Shown here piece by piece: positions 59,568 through 64,000 of a DNA stretch of 64,000 nt. This stretch comes from Tragulus kanchil (taxonomy: Eukaryota > Chordata > Mammalia > Artiodactyla > Tragulidae). Where the stretch lies: the NCBI GenBank assembly GCA_022376925.1, contig JAIOJX010000002.1, positions 41,997,501 through 42,061,500 of the forward strand, written 5' to 3'. Made by a program: the position numbers and the translations under genes. The notes below the pieces were generated by a model, which saw nothing but the letters and a program-made list of their open reading frames with translations, had not been told where the DNA came from and did no database searches. Position 1 is the first letter of the stretch; every line of letters starts with the position of its first letter.

Positions 59568-59714
59568 GTCAGGTCGTCTGTATCGACCGAACTGTCATCC
59601 TGCTTCTGCAGCCCCATCCGGGTGAGGCCATGGGTGCCTGGGAGCTGACTGCACCCCTGCGTCTGGATGAGCTGGGCTCTGGCACTCGGGTCAACTCCAT
59701 CTGCAGCGTCCAAG
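59568..59714 (+). CDS. SPIDR: SPIDR exon, second copy (probable assembly duplicate)
   Basis: This repeats the exon at 58421-58567 with the same acceptor and donor and no coding change that I can see. The exon is phase 1 to phase 1, so a transcript containing both copies would stay in frame and carry 49 extra residues. Nothing in the family suggests a duplicated segment here. The flanks match for more than 500 bp on each side, as expected of an untrimmed assembly overlap. Confidence 0.6.
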
Positions 59715-61134
59715 GTGGGTGTCGGTTCTGATGGAAGCAATCTGTGTTTTCTTAAAATCACACTTTATATTTGTTATTTATTCAGCGAGTGTTTGTTGAG
59801 CACCTGTATGTGAGGAGTAAAATCAAAAAACCCCAGCTTCTCAGACACAAACCAGGATGGCAGGACAAATTGAGGGCTCCTAAGGGAACCCTGAGCCAAG
59901 GTGGAGGGGAGGGGAAGCTGGTCAAATGAGGTGGGGGATCCGGAGGAGAACAGGACTTGCCCAGGCTGCTGATGGGGCAGGGCAGGCAAGCCCAGAGTCA
60001 GGGGAAGCATGTGGGAGTAGGGCCAGGGCGAAGCAGGATCTGAGGATCAGGGGAATGAGTCAGGCACAAGGGGAGAGCCATCTGTGGAAGTGCTGTGCTA
60101 ATTAGTTTTGAGAATGTACAGAAATTCCACAAGCTCTGTTAAGGACCTGTGTCCTCCACTTGACCCCTGAACCCATGTGCTGTTTATGAACAGCGAAGGC
60201 TGTGACCCTGGTGTTGCTGGAGCCCACAGTTCTGTGTGCTTGTGAGGCGAAGCACCTGTCCCATTACGTTTTCCTTCCTTGCATTTCCTTTACCCTTAGC
60301 ATTAGTACCAAAAGGTAGCTCCTCGGGCTCGTGGTCCTGAAGAAGGCAGGCTCCAGCCGTCACCAGGGTCTGGCCTCCAGCCTCACACTCTGCACCTGGG
60401 ATGGCAGGACTGACCTCACAGGTGGCTGAGGACCATGCTCCTACTGCCACAGACAAGGCTGACTGGGCGTTCAGGGGCTGGAGCCAGCAACGCCAGGAGG
60501 GGTGGGTGCCTAGACGGCCACCAGTGCCCACGCAGAGCTGGTGAAGGCCTTCTAGACAGGCGGGAGGACACTGGAGGTGAGAGACTGAGGTGGGCAGGCT
60601 CACGGGCAGAACAGTAAGATTTTTGTCTTAAATGAATCCATGCTGTCAGCACCACGGGTCGACTTGGGGCGAAACGGGGGCTCACTGTTGGCAGGAAGAT
60701 GATTGCGTGGCTGTTAGGAAGGGCACAGAGGTGGTTGGGCGGGAGTCTGGAGGCTGAGCAGGTGGGCATATAGGCCATGAGGGCCAGACCTGTGCAGAGC
60801 CGGGCAGCCTGTCCACAACCCGTGCTCTCCAGCCACCCCTGCAGAGGCTCGCATCCCCTTGCCTCTTCCAGAGCTGCGTCGTTCCTGGGCTGAGAGCCTG
60901 GAGGATGAGGAAGCAAGGCCAGGGAACAATCTCCCTCCAGCCTTAGGAGACCACAGGCGTTGCCAGCGCCTAGAGCACTATTTCATGAGAAAACATACCT
61001 GAACGGCTGGCTTTTGGGGAAGGGTTGGAGCCTGACCACTCTCACCTACAGCCAGGGAGTGGAAGCTTATGCAGGCCAGGGAGAATGCAGACACCTGTGC
61101 GGAGACAAAGACCCGACTTTCCCAGAAAACGTCA
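59715..61134. other. intron downstream of the last recognised exon
   Basis: GC-moderate. Open frames up to 166 codons on the minus strand (60416-60916) show no family resemblance. The next SPIDR exon, expected to contain a CxxC...CxxC zinc-binding pattern, was not seen. Confidence 0.5.
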
Positions 61135-61205
61135 TTTTCTTTAAAAATATTACAGTGAGATACAGTGACAAAACATAAAATTTAACCATTCAGTGGCAGT
61201 TAGTA
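61135..61205 (-). mobile_element. old L1 fragment
   Basis: The stretch acaaaacataaaatttaacc attcagtggcagttagtag resembles the reversed old L1 3' region seen at 49640. It joins directly to a BovB at 61206. Confidence 0.5.
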
Positions 61206-61880
61206 GTTCATTGACTACGCGAAAGCCTTGGACTATGTGGATCACAGCAACCTGTGGAAAATTCTGAAAGAGAAGGGAATATCAGATCACATTACCTGCC
61301 TCCTGAGAAACCTGTACGCAGGACAAGAAGCAACAGTCAGAACTGGACATGGAACAACGGACTGGTTCCAAACTGGGAAAGGAGTACATCAAGGTTGTAT
61401 ATTGTCACCCTGTTTATTTAACTCATATGCAGAATACATCATGTGAAATGCCAGGCTGGATGAAGCACAAACTGGAATCAAGGTTGCCGAGAGAAATACC
61501 AATAACCTCAGATTATGCAGAGGACACCACCCTTATGGCAGAAGGCCAAGAGGAACTAAAGAGCCTCTTGGTAAAGGTGAAAGAGGAAAGTGAATAGCTG
61601 ACCTGAAACTCAGCATTCAAAAAAAAAGGTGAAGATTGCGGCATCTGGTCCCATCATTTCATGGCAAATAGATGGGCAAACAGTGGAAACAGTGACAGAT
61701 TTTATTTTCTTGGGCTCCAGAATCACTGTGGATGGTGACTACAGCCATGAAATTAAAAGACACTTGCTTCTTGGAAGAAAAGCTGAGACCATACTGTGGC
61801 CAATAAAGTGTGCAAACCAGTGTGCAATAGACGCATACTGCCTAAAAACCAACACCTTAACTAAAGATACTTAATTGCCA
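61206..61880 (+). mobile_element. BovB (RTE) reverse transcriptase fragment
   Basis: The translated + strand reads DYAKALDYVDHSNLWKILKE, KGISDHITCLLRNLYAGQEA and TDWFQTGKGVHQGCILSPCL, the RTE reverse transcriptase core with its GVxQGCxLSPxLF motif. The active-site motif is damaged: the expected ADD reads AED (61516-61525). After a frameshift there follow SWQIDGQTVETVTDFIFLGS and HEIKRHLLLGRKA. It is present once. Confidence 0.9.
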
Positions 61881-61948
61881 AATTATGCTATTATGTGAGC
61901 CTTCATCAAGTTGAAATCTTCTTAAGAGTAGTATCAAAGATCACTGAC

Positions 61949-62198
61949 TGGGCTTCCCTGGTGGTCCGGTGGAAAAACAGTCCGCCTTGCAGTGCAGGAG
62001 CACCAGTTCGATCCCTGGCCCGGGAAGATCCCACGTGACCAGTGTGTCCAATTAGGAGCCAGCGCTCTGGAGCACATGCGCCCAGAGCCAGTGCTCTGCA
62101 ACGAGGGGCCACTGCAATGGGAGGCCCACACAGACCAAAGAATAAAGATGGATGAAAAATAAATAAATAAAAAATCAATAAAAGAGGCCAAAATTTAA
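61949..62198 (+). mobile_element. tRNA-derived short SINE, locus 7
   Basis: It starts gggcttccctggtggtccgg, has the B-box ggttcgatccc-like agttcgatccctgg and ends aatcaataaaagaggcca. Flanking repeats are imperfect (agatcactgac / agaatcattgac). It lacks about 20 bp in the ccgcggagcggctgg region. Confidence 0.85.
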
Positions 62199-62344
62199 AG
62201 AAGAATCATTGACCATAGATAACCACAACAAATGTAACCATAACAAAAAAAATTGAAATACTGCACTAAATACCAAAACGTGACACCAAAACATGAAGTG
62301 AGCAGATGCTACTGAGAAGCAGCAGCACTGATAGACTTGATGGC

Positions 62345-62540
62345 ACAGTTCAGTTCAGTCACTCAGTCGTGTCCGACTCGTTGCGACTCCAAAGACTGCA
62401 GCATGCCACGCTCCCCCACCCTTCACCATCCTGGAGCTGCTCAAACTCATGTTCATTGACTCAGTGATGCCATCCAACCATCTCCTCCTCTGTCGTCCCC
62501 TTCTCTTTCTGATTTCTATCTTTCCCAGCGTCAGGCTCTT
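62345..62540 (-). mobile_element. BovB 3' end
   Basis: It has the standard reversed BovB end: cagttcagttcagtcactcag, tcgtgtccgactcgttgcg, cattgactcagtgatgccat and atctcctcctctgtcgtccc. The duplicate is at 63435-63630. Confidence 0.9.
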
Positions 62541-62857
62541 TTTTTTTTTTTTAACATTTTTATTTATTTAGGTGGGGGTGGGGAGGGAAGGGGGTGGGCG
62601 GGCCACTTCCACTGGTCTTTCATTTATCCAGTTTCATCCATCTTTGTTCTTTGGCCCGTGTGGGCCTCCCATCACGGTGGCCTCTGTTGTCGCAGAGAAC
62701 CGGCTCTGGGCGCATGCACTCCAGAGCTCCGGCTCGGTAATTGGACACATGGGTCCAGCCGCTCCGCGGCACGTGGGATCTTCCCAGGCCAGATCAAAGC
62801 TGCGCCCATTGCACTGCAAGGTGGACTCTTTACCCACTGGACCACCAGGGAAGCCCT
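62541..62857 (-). mobile_element. tRNA-derived short SINE, locus 8
   Basis: It is inserted at the edge of the BovB. It begins with poly(T) and a G-rich stretch (reverse of the C-rich tail) and ends ccaccagggaagccc. The region just after catcttccc lacks a few bases of the B-box (ggccagatcaaagc). The duplicate is at 63631-63947. Confidence 0.87.
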
Positions 62858-63318
62858 GGCTCTCAGGAGCTTTACTGGCTTAATTTTCACCGCTTTGGCT
62901 CAATCTTGATTAGATTTGCAAGAAAAATTATATTAGCCAGGTAGTCATTTTAAAATCAAGATGTATTATTTTCATTTTCAAAAGTCATTTAAGGATGCGT
63001 TGCATGAATGCATTTTAATAAACCAAGTCTACTTAGTTCTCATTGTTTTATCTGCTACAGATAAAATTTCTCCTAATGTTTGTTTTAGTGGAAAATGAAA
63101 TTCTTTGCTCCAGGAGTGGGAAGGATGACTCTTCTATTTTTCTGAAACTTACGTCACATCTTATGTTTTTCAAATGTCTACTTTCACCACTTTTCAACAA
63201 GGATGATCTAAGACTTACAATGTATACGATATATGTATAGTGCCTCAGCTTCCAAGAATATTAGAGCAACTCAGTCTCCTGTTTGAAATTCCTTTCTGGC
63301 TTCTCTTCCTTCCAAGAT
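62858..63318. other. AT-rich intronic sequence
   Basis: No feature was recognised between SINE locus 8 and the start of the second assembly copy. Confidence 0.5.
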
Positions 63319-64000
63319 CAAATGTAACCATAACAAAAAAAATTGAAATACTGCACTAAATACCAAAACGTGACACCAAAACATGAAGTGAGCAGATGCT
63401 ACTGAGAAGCAGCAGCACTGATAGACTTGATGGCACAGTTCAGTTCAGTCACTCAGTCGTGTCCGACTCGTTGCGACTCCAAAGACTGCAGCATGCCACG
63501 CTCCCCCACCCTTCACCATCCTGGAGCTGCTCAAACTCATGTTCATTGACTCAGTGATGCCATCCAACCATCTCCTCCTCTGTCGTCCCCTTCTCTTTCT
63601 GATTTCTATCTTTCCCAGCGTCAGGCTCTTTTTTTTTTTTTTAACATTTTTATTTATTTAGGTGGGGGGGGGAGGGAAGGGGTGGGCGGGCCACTTCCAC
63701 TGGTCTTTCATTTATCCAGTTTCATCCATCTTTGTTCTTTGGCCCGTGTGGGCCTCCCATCACGGTGGCCTCTGTTGTCGCAGAGAACCGGCTCTGGGCG
63801 CATGCACTCCAGAGCTCCGGCTCGTGGTGGACACATGGGTCCAGCCGCTCGCGGCACGTGGGATCTTCCCAGGCCAGATCAAAGCTGCGCCCATTGCACT
63901 GCAAGGTGGACTCTTTACCCACTGGACCACCAGGGAAGCCCTGGCTCTCAGGAGCTTTACTGGCTTAATTTTCACCGCTTTGGCTCAATCTTGATTAGAT

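Larger units (their letters stand above)
57887..60199. repeat. tandem duplication 21, includes a SPIDR exon (spacing about 1,147 bp)
   Basis: Copy A is 57887-59034 and copy B 59035-60199. Copy B has about 19 extra bases (60122-60140) that are missing from copy A at 58974. This is 60 bp before the end of A, again a deletion close to a junction. Confidence 0.95.
62229..64000. repeat. tandem duplication 22, cut by the window end (spacing 1,090 bp)
   Basis: Copy A is 62229-63318 and copy B 63319-64000, where the window stops. Within the SINE, copy B has deletions near 63825 and 63850 relative to A at 62735 and 62760. Confidence 0.93.

Noticed and set aside
391..64000. True segmental or tandem gene duplication, or an unknown amplification system
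   Set aside because: The overlaps are of near-constant length, are blind to content, have deletion-bearing ends and would break the SPIDR frame. Untrimmed assembly overlaps explain all of this more simply.

Overview
The window is nuclear DNA from a ruminant mammal. It carries BovB (RTE) LINEs, Bov-tA/Bov-A SINEs, several kinds of tRNA-derived CHR-type SINE and artiodactyl L1 3' ends, a mix known from Ruminantia. The species cannot be fixed from the sequence alone. There is no prokaryotic content, no CRISPR array and no complete gene.

The only gene I can support is SPIDR (scaffold protein involved in DNA repair, KIAA0146), on the + strand. Six consecutive internal coding exons are recognisable from similarity to the human protein as I remember it, and all six have consistent splice sites and phases: 23258-23398, 52326-52410, 54432-54575, 54662-54721, 57320-57524 and 58421-58567. 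They encode roughly the third quarter of the protein. The exons before 23258 and after 58567 (or its duplicate) were not found and probably lie outside the window. Everything else is SPIDR intron filled with transposable elements.

The dominant structural signal is not biological in appearance. I find 22 direct tandem duplications with spacings of 1,044-1,253 bp. They tile the window as pieces of about 1.5-6 kb whose ends overlap by about 1.1 kb. Two SPIDR exons (52326-52410 and 58421-58567) and many SINEs and LINEs therefore appear twice, and a few stretches three times. Copies are almost identical. At several junctions the end of the first copy decays into a deletion-bearing version of the true downstream flank. 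This is best explained by overlapping assembly pieces joined without trimming. The real locus is probably about 40 kb.

Repeats, left to right: an old L1 3' end at 3190-5735; an L1 ORF2 remnant at 17345-20250; a BovB at 36940-39030 (minus); an L1 at 39430-42170 (minus) with a second L1 3' end inserted in the opposite orientation; an L1 3' end at 51560-52160 (minus); and BovB fragments at 61206-61880 and 62345-62540. Eight independent insertions of one short SINE type (about 230-330 bp, with tRNA-like A and B boxes) are spread through the window. Two about 100-bp poly(A)-tailed retroposons (12592-12693 and 39172-39270) share the same 5' and 3' ends and look like the R region of a retroviral LTR.

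The best candidates for a second look are those R-like mini-retroposons, a duplicated in-frame splice donor in SPIDR at 52405-52524, an 83-bp diverged local duplication with a palindromic core at 13615/15776, and the systematic duplication pattern itself.
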